A stretch of 64,000 nt of DNA, from NCBI GenBank assembly GCA_010015655.1, contig ML976670.1, forward strand, positions 325,647 to 389,646, in the 5' to 3' direction. Under the pieces are notes generated by a model that had not been told where the DNA came from, searched no databases, and was given only the letters and a program-made list of their open reading frames with translations. The DNA is from Bimuria novae-zelandiae CBS 107.79 (lineage: Eukaryota; Ascomycota; Dothideomycetes; Pleosporales; Didymosphaeriaceae). Of the stretch, positions 10,262 through 20,295 are shown piece after piece (position 1 is the stretch's first letter; the number at the start of each line of letters is the position of its first letter). The position numbers and the translations under genes are program-made.

Positions 10262-12481
10262 TCATTCCTGTGAGCCGAACCTAATTCCGAACTTCTCCTC
10301 TAGGAACTCTTTGACTTGCGGGTTTCCGGTGCCTTGCGCAGATAGCGGGAATGACACGACGTGCAGACCGCTAAGTTCTTTAGCGCGACTGACTGCAAGC
10401 GCGTTAGCGACTTATCCAAGGTAACATGAATGAGTAAACACTTACGAGCGACGTATGCTTGGCCTGATTCGAAAGACCTGGATAAGTCTACAACAACTCT
10501 GTTCAGTGTCATACCCTGGCTTTTATGCGTAGTCATGGCCCACGCGGCCATCAGAGGGATCTGCGTCCTGGACAAGAGACTGTGAGGTAGGGTGTCTCCG
10601 AGGGTGTTGAGCAGGCATTCAGGATAGATGGTCCTTTGAACGCCATTTAAGAACCTGCGATTAAAGTGCTGTCAGTCAACAAACCAAACAAAGAACTGCG
10701 TCGACTTACCGAACGATGGGAAAAGCTTTGTATTCCATCTGCTTAACATATTCCTGCAGCTGCCACTCGCGATACACAGCATGGTCGCCTTGCAACAGCT
10801 GCCCACCGCGCAGTGAAGAGCCATCTCGTTGCTCGCGACCAGTAGTAGCTTTGGGTAGATTTTTCAGGTCGTAAGGTTCGAATCCTTGGATGGTACCTTG
10901 CGAACCATTGACGAGACCAGCAGCCAGATCAAGGTTGTGCAGAAGCACCACAAGCATGCCTTGCTTAAGCCTGACCTGGCTTTCTAATTTGTGCTCGCTC
11001 AAGGCTGGCAACGAGCCATCGGCCTTCCTGTTTTCGCCCTTCCATTTTAGGTTTCCATGCGATTCGTTCCACTTAAAATGATCCAGGCATGGATATATTC
11101 GTTCCTTTGAACGTAGCTTGTCGAACCTTCCCTGGTTGACCCGATTGACCTCGGCCCTTGTCGCAAAGAGATGCATTGCGTTTCGAGTTTCCGACTCATG
11201 GTTTAATAGGAGATTTACTTCGGTTGGTAACAGACGGATGCCCATCCTGAGTTTGTTCAGGATGTTGATAAAGACTCTGTCGCTTTGCCGATGGATTTGA
11301 GTCAGGTTGACATGAGCAAAGTTGCACTCTTCCCAAGCCTTCGACCGGAACGCCCACTTATCGATGTCGTAGTATGTCCCATGCGCTCTGCACTTGTATT
11401 CCGTCTCTTCCTTGTTTATGATTGTTTCTCGGCCGCATTCGATACAGTGTCTGAACGGTTTCACCGGCGGTAACTGGCAGAAGTCTCCCGTCACCACCAT
11501 CTGAACGCCTCCGAAAGCAGCATCGCTGTCTCTGGCTTCCTTCATAAGATGGTTGAGGCGCTCGAAATGGTGATTCTCAACCATGCTGATTTCATCGATG
11601 ACCAGGACATCTGTATCTTGAAGTCGTTGACGTACAAATTTGCCATGCGCACCAGCCCGCAGGTCCTTCAGCGGTTTCTTGTGGGCATCCGGAGTCCAGC
11701 CGGCATATGTCCATGTCGTTGAGCCGTTGATGTCAAGAGCAGCTCGGCCGGTGGGCGCTAGGATGTTGACTTTCATGCCTCTTGCCGCGAAGTGCTTTAC
11801 AAAGGCCTTCAGCACTGTAGACTTTCCGGCCCCTGCGGAGCCCGTGTAGAACACATTGCGACCGCTCAGAATCAGGTCGACTAGATCGGCTTGCTCTTGG
11901 CATAAGGTAGGTTCTACGATGGGTACAATGTCTGCTTGTGGACCGTTGCGCGGCGCGGCAGGTCGATTGGGTTGAGGAGATTCCGTAGTAGTGTTACTGA
12001 ACTGTTGAACCATCTTCTTGAACTCGGGAGTGGAAGCAGGCGGCGCCACGTCCGCTTGTGGAAATTGCCCAGGAACGGGCAGCGAGTTCAAATCTAGTGG
12101 GTTGTGTTGCGTTCCCACGTCCGGCAACTGCGGGTAGTGCGCCAGCGGAGATTTGTCGCATTTCCCTTCAGCCAGCGGTGGCGGTCCGTCATCGTCATCC
12201 AGCAGGTCTATGACGATGGGCTGATTCCGAGCATCTGTCGGCGGCTGCGGTGCGGAAGCACGGTACATGTTCGGATCGTTGTATGCGCTCGTGTCGACGA
12301 ATACGTGCTGTCGCTTCGCGGGGAGCTTCGCGGGGAGTTCTGCGTCGCTACTTTCCCTTTGTCTCTTCTTCCCTTGTCCCTTGATGGGTTTATTATCAGA
12401 CTTACCCGCAGTTTTTGCTGTGGGTGTATCCTCCTGCATGCCAAAAGTTTGCCATGCGTAGACCTGTTGCCGCTGCACCAT
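10262..12481 (-). CDS. PIF1-family ATP-dependent DNA helicase
   Basis: Exons 10710-12481, 10446-10654 and 10262-10392, about 703 aa; the introns are 55 and 53 nt and both joins close the frame. The N-terminal 190 residues look disordered (Lys/Pro/Ser-rich). The helicase core starts at [15 protein letters not shown]. Walker [10 protein letters not shown] is near residue 211, followed by APTGRAA, Walker [20 protein letters not shown], and, across the last splice, [15 protein letters not shown] and AYVALSRA, the standard SF1B/PIF1 motifs. A C-x2-C pair (HCIECG) sits between GDFCQLPPV and the next block. The class unwinds DNA 5' to 3' and acts at G-quadruplexes, forks or mitochondrial DNA. This copy lacks an obvious mitochondrial presequence. 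Fungal genomes often carry several PIF1-like genes, so it may not be the housekeeping one. Confidence 0.9.
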
Positions 12482-13075
12482 TGCCCTTCCTGGCGCTTGC
12501 GGCGCCTCGGAATGGAAGGAACGAGGTTGAATATGCGCTCAAGCAGCTACAAGAAAAGCGCAGGCGGTTTACAAGCTTACGAGAAGCGGGGAATGAGGGC
12601 TTTCAAAGGGTGATACGGTCTGATACGCAGCGGGATACGGGTCGTTCGCACAGGGAGCGGCAGTCGGTCGGATGGAGCGGGGTAATTGGGGCGGCGAGAC
12701 AAGCGACGTCCCGTTGCAGAAAAGTTATAACGGGTAGGAATGTTGGTAAATCCTCTGTTCTACTGATGAGAAGATGCGCAAGGTGTAGTGTTGGATGAGA
12801 GGGGAATGTCTGATGTATCTAAGCGAAACCATACCCCAGTAACGCGTTGCGCTAATTAGGCGACGCCGCACGCGGAAACACGCGATAGCTCTGCCCCACA
12901 CGTCCCCAATACATGGTGCATGCAATAGGCGAGACAAAAAGGCACATTGCAGGTAATTGGACATATCTAAATTGTAGTGTCTCTGTTGATTTCGATATAA
13001 GATTTGCAAGGCTAGAGGAGCCGGTTTGCATGCAGTGGGTATAGGTATTCAATTCGCATCCCACCCACTTCGCAC
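12482..13075. other. intergenic, helicase promoter side
   Basis: 594 bp between the helicase start and the stop of the next minus-strand gene. No RNA gene or repeat is recognised. Confidence 0.5.
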
Positions 13076-15712
13076 CTACACAGGATACTCGCAAGTATCT
13101 CCCATCCCAAGTCGCTCACACCTTTCACACGGCTCATCGTAGTCGCACTTCCGCTTAGAGCGTTTACAGTTCGAACACGGTCTCCGAGACGGAGCCGCAA
13201 CAGCCCGATCCGTGCAAGTGTCTTGCTCTCCTGATTTCCTACACCTCTCGCAGGGGCGACCTCCATCACATGGCTTCTTCTTCCGCGAACAGTTCGTACA
13301 TGTTTTCCCGGCCTTGAGTCGTTGCCGTTTTGGTGCCGCTCGCTGCGGTGCCTCTTCCTCTCGATCCACGCAAGTGTCTTGCTCTCCCGATTTACTACAC
13401 CTCTCGCAAGGGCGACCTCCATCGCACCGCACCTTTTTCCGCGAACATCTCGCGCATGCTTTGCCATTTTTGACTCGTTCCGGAACAACTGTAGGGGTCC
13501 TGGATGCTCGTGTTGGTGCGACCTGCTGCGGTAACTCTTCCTCCTCCTCTTCCTCTGTCTCTTGTTCAACTTTTGTAGTATAAGCACTTGGAACGGTCGA
13601 CGCAGGTTGGGGCTGCACTTTCTGTCTCTTTCGCCTCGGCGTTGTGGGTTTTGTTTCTTCACCTTCGCTTCTTGCTCTTCCATTGCCAAACCAACCCGGC
13701 CTCGCCCAGACAGGCTGCAAGTAGCCATCAATATGCACGCCTCCGACGGTACGTTCCTCATTGTCCGAGTCGTTGGTCCGGGGATCATATCCGTGCTTGC
13801 GTTGGACATGTTGTACTAGACGATTCGAACCGCCAAAGCCTTTCAGGCTGCCCGGGCAATCCTGGTGCGGACATCGAAGCGAACCGAGGATATAGTAGGG
13901 CCGCTTTGGGACGGATGCACTGTCTAAATCCGTCTCATTAGGAGACACGATAGTAGCAGGCGTGTACTGGACTAAATCCGGGATAGAATGCGCAGCCTGA
14001 CCTTCATCGAAGGTCCGGAACCCCATCTGTTCGCCGAAAAGAGATGCACAGCGCTGAGCTGTTCGTGCAACTACGTTCTTGTCCCATCCAGAAATGGCAG
14101 CTATACCTAGCAACTCGCTCCAGTCCATCAATCCTGTTTCTCTTCTTACTTGTGAGTTGCTGGATGTACTGCTACCACCGATACTAGCGGTGGAAGAAGA
14201 ACGAGCCCTCCGTTTCGGTGGTCCTCCACGGAGATTGGGTGGCTCTTCATCCTCGCTTCTCATATGAGCATCGACAGCTGACACCAAGTCCCTGCTTTGC
14301 GAAGTTCGGACATCTTCCTTGCGTTTCGAGGCTTGCTTGGATGACTTCTTAGGCGTCGAAGGTTGACTACTTTTCTTGCGCCTAGGTTCTCGTGATTGAG
14401 ATCTTGACGATGATCTAGATCGAGGTGCTGGGGTTTCTCCATCTGTGAGGTAGTCGCTCGCAGAGCTTGAGCGGCCACGTGCACGATCGCCAACGTGATT
14501 GGATCGATTCCGACGGACTGCCAGCATAAGCCCGTCTAGTCTAGAAAGTATCGAGTTGATAGACGGGTCCAGAATTCGCCGAGCCACATCGTCATCCGCG
14601 AGGAATGTAGCTTCGGCGTCCGGCTGCTCAGGTCGTGATGAGCTTGGTAGACCTTCTCCGATGCACTCAAGATCCGAATCATTTTCCACTCCCACACTGC
14701 GCTCGTTCTCTGTATCGACTTCTAGGCCGCCTATGTCACAAGCTGACTGCTCACCCTCTGCCTCTGACGAGTCAACCACAACCACTTCTATCACCTCGAT
14801 GTCAGTGTCTTGATCTGATGAAGAAGTGCTAGAGTGTTCACTACTTGCTGCATCGTGATCCATGTCTCCGTCATCAACCACCACTTCTTCTATCATCTCG
14901 ATGTCGGAGTCTTGATCTGATGAAGAGGTGTCAGAGTGCTCACTACTTGATGCATCGTGATCCAGGTCTCCGTCATCAGCATGACGTGCCATCCACTGTT
15001 CCTTCGCCGTTCGAAGAAACAAAGCAAGTACCTCGTCTCGCATAACTTCTCCACCATCGTAGTCTGTAGAACTGTCAATGTACCATCCTTCTTCACCATC
15101 GTCTATACCATGCCGCATGGTATATGCGTTCATCCGCCGCATGCGGTGCGGTGAGAAGGGCCACGCAGACCACCACCTCCAAGGGATCAGCTCGGTCTCC
15201 AGCTCCCCGGTGAGAGGGTCCACGTATTGTAAATCTTCGCCCTTCTTGAACCAAGTCTCCTTGCTCTGCCAATCCTTGATGGATTTAAGGTATTCATCAG
15301 GACGTCGCAAGCGACGCTTTTGATGATGTGCATTGAACAGGTGCGCGGCGAGGTCTGCGTACTCGATGTCGTCTAACGAGGTAGCAATCTCGCGGTCCGC
15401 TAACGTATGTCTCCGCCATGACGACTGGGGTATGATTGCGGCGTCTCTGGAAGGAGCCGCTTCGGTAGCTGGGGGATTTGGTTGCAAGTCTTCGTCGTGC
15501 GCGTTTGGGGAAGATAGTGCAAGTTCCTGCTCGATCGCATCCGGAGAATTCGGTCGGAAGTCTTCATCTTCCGAGTCATCGATGTCGGGTACGTGCAAAG
15601 GTGGCGCCTGCGCACTCTGGGGGCTTGCAGAGTGCTCAGAGAGAAACTCTTCGGCGGATGATGAAGGCGACGGCGGCTGAGAGATGGTTCCCTCACCACC
15701 AAACAGGGACAT
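13076..15712 (-). CDS. large acidic/Ser-rich protein with a C2H2-like finger and three C-terminal Zn2Cys6 clusters
   Basis: Single open exon, 878 aa. The first half is acidic and Ser-rich and contains a duplicated DHDAxSSEHSxTSSSDQDxD block near residues 250-310. A C2H2-like finger (RCPHQDC...HVQRKH) lies around residue 630. Three clusters with exact Zn2Cys6 spacing C-x2-C-x6-C-x5-C-x2-C-x8-C follow at about 753-781, 805-833 and 846-874, right at the C-terminus. Clusters 1 and 2 are near copies, and a direct repeat of about 115 bp is visible at 13206-13320 and 13362-13477. Known fungal Zn2Cys6 regulators normally carry one cluster, usually N-terminal with a fungal-specific middle domain, and I see none of that here. 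A DNA-binding or chromatin role is inference. It is probably lineage-restricted. Confidence 0.8.
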   Translation of the reverse strand: MSLFGGEGTISQPPSPSSSAEEFLSEHSASPQSAQAPPLHVPDIDDSEDEDFRPNSPDAIEQELALSSPNAHDEDLQPNPPATEAAPSRDAAIIPQSSWRRHTLADREIATSLDDIEYADLAAHLFNAHHQKRRLRRPDEYLKSIKDWQSKETWFKKGEDLQYVDPLTGELETELIPWRWWSAWPFSPHRMRRMNAYTMRHGIDDGEEGWYIDSSTDYDGGEVMRDEVLALFLRTAKEQWMARHADDGDLDHDASSSEHSDTSSSDQDSDIEMIEEVVVDDGDMDHDAASSEHSSTSSSDQDTDIEVIEVVVVDSSEAEGEQSACDIGGLEVDTENERSVGVENDSDLECIGEGLPSSSRPEQPDAEATFLADDDVARRILDPSINSILSRLDGLMLAVRRNRSNHVGDRARGRSSSASDYLTDGETPAPRSRSSSRSQSREPRRKKSSQPSTPKKSSKQASKRKEDVRTSQSRDLVSAVDAHMRSEDEEPPNLRGGPPKRRARSSSTASIGGSSTSSNSQVRRETGLMDWSELLGIAAISGWDKNVVARTAQRCASLFGEQMGFRTFDEGQAAHSIPDLVQYTPATIVSPNETDLDSASVPKRPYYILGSLRCPHQDCPGSLKGFGGSNRLVQHVQRKHGYDPRTNDSDNEERTVGGVHIDGYLQPVWARPGWFGNGRARSEGEETKPTTPRRKRQKVQPQPASTVPSAYTTKVEQETEEEEEEELPQQVAPTRASRTPTVVPERVKNGKACARCSRKKVRCDGGRPCERCSKSGEQDTCVDREEEAPQRAAPKRQRLKAGKTCTNCSRKKKPCDGGRPCERCRKSGEQDTCTDRAVAAPSRRPCSNCKRSKRKCDYDEPCERCERLGMGDTCEYPV
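13206..13477. repeat. intragenic direct repeat encoding duplicated Zn2Cys6 clusters
   Basis: Two copies of about 115 bp (13206-13320 and 13362-13477) share long runs such as gcaagtgtcttgctctcc. Each encodes one Cys6 cluster plus linker, so cluster number grew by tandem duplication. Confidence 0.75.
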
Positions 15713-16020
15713 CCTGATGGGTGTCCAGCTTTAGCGGACAGGTGGTGCGTGGGCGGCGTCGACTCACTTTCATTGTGGTGTAGGTGACAGAACGCGAAGC
15801 GCGAGTGGGGAATTTTTTAGCGAATCGCGTCTGCGAACGCGGAATCACGTGCTGCTGCTTGATATGGATCCATCCACCACCGTGGACCCGCAGGCGTGGA
15901 CACCCGCTGGACCCTTGACTAGAGTAAATAGCTGTGTGTTACCCCAGGATGGGCAATACAACAGCCAACTTTCAGCTTTCCAATAATGTATGACTTTCAA
16001 ATTGGATTACAGGAAGGAAT
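15713..16020. other. intergenic, nothing recognised
   Basis: Promoter of the Zn2Cys6-repeat gene and 3' region of the phosphoesterase gene. It includes a short C/G-rich stretch around 15880 but no confident element. Confidence 0.45.
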
Positions 16021-17122
16021 CTACGTGTTCCATTTCGGAAGGTCCAACTCCACCAACCAAGGCCTATCCTCCGGCTTACCCTCCCCATCCACAACCGCCG
16101 CATTAACCGCCAACGTCTCCCCTGCATTCTTCTTAAAAGCCTCTGCCGATCCCGGCGGCAAGCTGGCATACCCTTTCCTCTTCATTTGATTCTTGCCCAC
16201 CCATTCCTGTGGTAAAGGATCCATACGGTCCAAATCGTCTCCACCCCGCCGCTTGTCATCATAACGCACTCTGCGTGCGCCGTACCCCGTGTGCACATGT
16301 CCAAAGCAATGCAGCCTCGGACGCACTCTGGAAATTGCTCTTCGCAGATGTTCGCACCCCATTGCTCCCATCTGAAGTCGAATCGAGGATATATTTTGCT
16401 GGGCCATGTGTCATGACGATATCCACACCTGCACCAGACGGAATAACCGAGCTTTCGCTCCCAACATCTTTCGCCCACGAAGGCGTATTTTCCGCCTCGT
16501 TGAAGCGGTCTTCATTGCTGGGGTATTGGAAGGGTGAAGCACCGTATTTTGGCGTGAAGGGTGAGATGTAGATTTTAAAGTGCGCACCGGATTTCAAGGT
16601 GAACTCGTGGGTTCCCTCTTCGAGGAACCGGATGCTGGGGGTGGAGAGGAGTGAGCGTGCTTTGAGGTGGTTTTCCTCTGTGCCGCCTTCGAACAGGTAG
16701 TAGTGGTTGACGAGGGCGATATCGTGGTTGCCGGCAATGAAGAGCTTCAGCTCGGCGTCAACTTTGGAGAAGGCATCAAGAGCGGTCTTGATGCTTTGGG
16801 GCAATCCGTCTTCGGCGATGTCGCCACAGTGGAGGAGTACGTCGTACTGTGGTGACGATTTGCGTACTTTATCATGGCGGTCGTGGGTGTCGGACATAAT
16901 GAGGAAGCGAACAGGAATCGGGGAACTGTCTGCTTCTGATGCTGCTCCTGAACTCGCACGAAGCCGTTTTGGAGTGTTTTCGGCTTCGTATGCACAGGGG
17001 CTGCGGGTGCGCTTAAGGGAGAGCTGTGTCGTCAATGTAGCTTGTAATGAGGAGATGAGATTGTAACAGAGCGCGAGTGCTCGAATCTCAGGATTTGGGC
17101 TTCCTGGAGAGAAGGGGCTCAT
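16021..17122 (-). pseudogene. calcineurin-like metallophosphoesterase, frameshifted in a C4 run
   Basis: The frame from 17122 carries the metallophosphoesterase motifs SDTHDRH, LLHCGDIAEDG, AGNHDIA and VMTHGP. It loses homology after SDGSNG. The remainder (CEHLRRAISRVRPRLHCFGHVHTGYG, ending PWLVELDLPKWNT at 16021) is in the next frame. One base too many in the CCCC at 16357-16360 explains the shift: with three C, the codons read SNGCEHL and the GHVH metal motif is restored. No splice signals fit there, and the rest of the coding sequence is undamaged. This is therefore either a very recent pseudogene or a sequencing or assembly error; the latter is quite possible. The family hydrolyses phosphoesters with two metal ions; the substrate is unknown. 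The first 70 residues have no recognised domain. Confidence 0.75.
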
Positions 17123-17456
17123 CTTATAAAGGTGCTGCTGGCGCTACTGTTAGTCTCAACCGTGGTTCTCTAGACCGTTCTGTTGACACTTGACGACCGT
17201 TGGGAGACAGAAAACAGATATACCCACAGGGAGACCCACACGAAATTGACCTCAATTTGCAATATGGAGTCACTGATAGGGGTGGGACTGACTACTCGCA
17301 TGCAAAAAAAAGGCGTAACTATGGGTTGCCTGGAAAAGGATTTTTATGGGTATCTTGGGGCTCCGCCGCCGAGACGCAAACCAAAGGCGCCTTGGATCGA
17401 GTCAGATGTGAACCGGAACGCCGTGCATGAGTCATTGATAGACCACCCTCGCTACC
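17123..17456. other. intergenic, nothing recognised
   Basis: Upstream of the phosphoesterase and downstream of the glycosyltransferase stop. No element recognised. Confidence 0.45.
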
Positions 17457-18728
17457 TCAGACATGCCTCCACCCCTTCTCATAAAGGACCTGCATTTCGT
17501 TGATTAGGCAGAAGCCGCCTGGTTCGTCTTCCGGGGCGTGGTTCTGCCTCCACTTCTGCACCCGCCGGCGCACCACCCACTCTTTGAACACGGGAGTTGT
17601 CGCCCATCGTAGTACCCGGTTCTTCCAGACCCCTTTCCAGATGTCCAACATGGATAGTACCTCGTATTGCGAGTGGAGCGTATCAAAAATCGTCCCATTA
17701 TACCCCACGCGGACAACGGGATTAAGAAAGACACCGTTCACGGGAGAAAGCGGATTGTCGGCGTGTATAAGACAGCATTCAGATCCCTCTAAATGGTATT
17801 CCCCGAGCGAGTCGGGTATGCCGCGGAATCGAAGCGGGGTTTTCGACAGGAAAGGCGCAACGGGCATTGCGACCATGCCGTTCCAACAGGAAGTCACAGG
17901 AACTGGCAGAAAATGCTCGGTCGCGTACCGAGAGGTATATGATCGAAAGTAGGGCCAAGTCTGCATAACAGCTTCGTGTCCTTGGGAGTCCCGCAGCGCG
18001 AATGTATCGTAGAAGTGGGGCAGGTTCGAGAAGTCCAGCGAACAGGCAGCCGCGTAGTCGCCGCCGTTGGTGTTTATGAGCCGCAGAACGTCTTCGGGCT
18101 GTAGCCTGTCAGCATTACTAGGAAATCAATATGGGATGTAGGAGCATGCCGTAAACACTACATCGTTCAAGAAGAGTATGTTGTCGAATTCGTGACCTTG
18201 GGAGTGTAGTTCCTGGAGGGTGTCGAGAAGCTGGTTCCGCAGGTTTGCGAGGAAAGGAATGCGCCTAAGGGCTGTCTCTCCAGAGGGAGTCTTGACCCAG
18301 CCATGGTCCGTCGGTTGCTTTGTGATCTCGTCTTTATGGGAGACGTCCGACAAGACAATGTGCCGCTTCACCTCCAGCTGCCCTAGGGCCGTATCCAGCT
18401 CCCTCAGGGCTCCCTTGGTATCATCGTAACTGCCGCTCTCGTATATCGCAACGTACACGTTCTCAGCCCCGAGCTCTTTGACCAGTGCTACGAGCGCATC
18501 GTTCCAGCGATCCCGAAGTAAGCGCGCCGTGTTCCAATGCTGTGTTGCGATGTATATGCGTCGTGTGTTTCGCGGAGGAGGTGGAGATTGCCGACTTGCC
18601 GTCTGCGCCCAGTGAATGCCGAGTATGTGTAGAGTGTCCCAGATAAAGAGCAGTATGAGGAGGAAGCGGAGCACAGGATGGCGGGGAATACGACGGAGGC
18701 TATGTTGCGAGTAGTACCTGCGACCCAT
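17457..18728 (-). CDS. CAP59/CMT1-type mannosyltransferase (GT69 family)
   Basis: Exons 18150-18728 and 17457-18098, about 406 aa. A type II membrane anchor (VLRFLLILLFIWDTLHILGI) near residue 20 precedes a lumenal catalytic domain. Family landmarks are RRIYIATQHWN, VYVAIYESGSYDDT, the FLNDVVFTPEDVLRL segment, and GGDYAAACSLDFS with FYDTFALRD. The intron (51 nt) appears to use a GC donor (ACG then GCATGC), since only that choice keeps VVFTPEDVL and the frame. A GT choice three residues earlier would delete the conserved VVFT. Relatives include Cryptococcus Cap59 and Cmt1, which act in capsule or glycan mannosylation; the role in this fungus is probably Golgi cell-wall glycan synthesis (inference). 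Confidence 0.87.
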
Positions 18729-18952
18729 TAGAACGGCGGCTTATCCCGGAGCCATTCGAATAAAGAGCATAGGAAAGCAAAGCAAAGAGAACGAATGTGG
18801 GCGAAGGCAGAGGACACGGGAAGTAAGATGATGGTAAGAATAGAAACGTACCTGGACTAGGGCAGCCAGCGTTGCACAGGACAGCTGAGCGGAGGCTGAC
18901 CGCGGACTGGAACGGTGTAAGGCCCCCACACTGGTGCACGTGCGCTACTAGC

Positions 18953-19560
18953 CTAGCGTGCCTTTCGCTCGTTGAGAATCATCTCTAGCAGCTCGACCGG
19001 ATCATGCTCGATGGCTTTCGCAGCCATCCGCGCCGAAAGCCATACAAAGTCGCCGAAGTCCGCCTTATTCTCTCTATCGAAGGCTCTCGCCTTCATCCGC
19101 CAGAGGTCTGGCATCGAGGCCACCTAGACCCCTTGGAAATCCATGCGCGTATATTTCAGCGCCGGACACGCTTCGCTCCCAAGTTCTATTAAATCTATCG
19201 AAATGGTAATATCGGCGCCAGCGCCGAGAATGCCTGTATACTAGATGCTTACTAGTAAAAATACAATTACATGGCAGCTTAGATATAATGGAGAGGAATA
19301 GGATAAGTCTACGGCCCTTCAGCATCACCGAAAACCGCCCATCCTCCTGTGCTCCTTCGAGGAATGCCCAGAGGGCAGTAGGTGTGCCCACAATGTCCAG
19401 ATCTCTAGGTCGACGCCTGGAGCCATGGTATACCATGGCTTCACTCCTAACAAGCACAAAGTCGGGGCGGAGGGCGACGGGACAAGCGACGCAGCTGCAA
19501 AGGCTTCTTTGAGGGCGAAGGGCGAGACGCGGAGATGGTGTTACTGGAAGGCATGATGAC
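18953..19560 (-). pseudogene. decayed nucleotidyltransferase-fold-like gene
   Basis: Separate stretches on the minus strand look like pieces of one protein. VRSEAMVYHGSRRRPRDLDI, then TALWAFLEGAQEDGRFSV, resembles the G-S/R-x-T-x-DlDI core of minimal nucleotidyltransferase-like proteins. Downstream in another frame are GADITISIDLIELGS and MPDLWRMKARAFDRENKAD, followed by ARMAAKAIEHDPVELLEMIL, ending at a stop at 18953. An amber codon at 19124-19126 falls where GVWVASMP would be expected (TGG to TAG), and the frames do not join without further stops around 19300. I read this as a pseudogene. The family call is tentative, and the 5' end is not defined. Confidence 0.45.
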
Positions 19561-19895
19561 GAAAATATGCTATGTACGGAATGTATGCTATGCGATGCCA
19601 GTGTTGATGATAACCTACAGCGCCGAGTGCAGCAATGGTCCCAAGCCATCACCGGCTCGTTCCTTCCTCAGATCTACGCTCCGTACTGTTTCTGGAGCCC
19701 GTGCACCACTCAAGTAGTATAGACGGCTTATATTTGCGCATCACCAACATCGAACCGAGTTACCCGTGGATGGACAATACAACGGTCCATGGTCTTTGAA
19801 TACTATGCCTAATGAAATCTATTGTACACCCGCTTCCCACGACCCAACCTGGCCGTTATTACGTCTCCCACTCACTCAACCTCCACCACACTCCA
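19561..19895. other. intergenic, nothing recognised
   Basis: No coding or RNA signal recognised between the decayed gene and the end of the GPI-protein gene. Confidence 0.4.
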
Positions 19896-20295
19896 CTAAA
19901 GCATCCCGAAGACAACGGGCAAAGCTACACCAACGACAGCTCCAAGTTGTGCGACTACTCCTCTCGTTAGATCACGATAGCTCAGGCGCAGACTCTGTAG
20001 GTGACATACCATTAATAGGCCCCGCACCGCCTGATGGTACAGGCGAACTCGTCGAATTCGCAGTTGTCTTGGGCCCTGTTGAGCTTGTAGCATTGGCCGT
20101 GGCCGTATCGGAGGGCTTTGGGTCGCTGCTGCTGGCGTTTGTTGGGGCTGGGTCCGACGAGGGAGGCGCAGTGACAGTGGTGAGAGGGGCAACGTCGGTT
20201 GAGAGAGAGGTGTCAGCGGACACTGCGCTGGGAACCGGGTCTGCCCCGTATACGAGGGCGCAGAGCGCGAGGAGCAAGAACTTTGTTTGGACCAT
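19896..20295 (-). CDS. small secreted Ser/Thr/Pro-rich protein with GPI-anchor signal
   Basis: Exons 20010-20295 and 19896-19960, about 116 aa. A signal peptide (MVQTKFLLLALCALVYGADP) precedes a roughly 75-residue Ser/Thr/Pro/Ala-rich segment with several N-x-S/T sites. The 49-nt intron (GTATGT...CTAACGAGAG) was identified because splicing adds GVVAQLGAVVGVALPVVFGM at the C-terminus, a hydrophobic tail typical of GPI attachment. Without splicing the frame simply ends in a hydrophilic sequence. It is probably a small O-glycosylated cell-wall or plasma-membrane protein. No known domain is present. Start chosen at the ATG giving the signal peptide; upstream in-frame codons are not needed. Confidence 0.72.

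Noticed and set aside
10870..10890. tRNA T-arm-like ggttcgaatcc
   Set aside because: It is inside the coding part of the PIF1 helicase, and no acceptor stem or anticodon arm can be formed around it.
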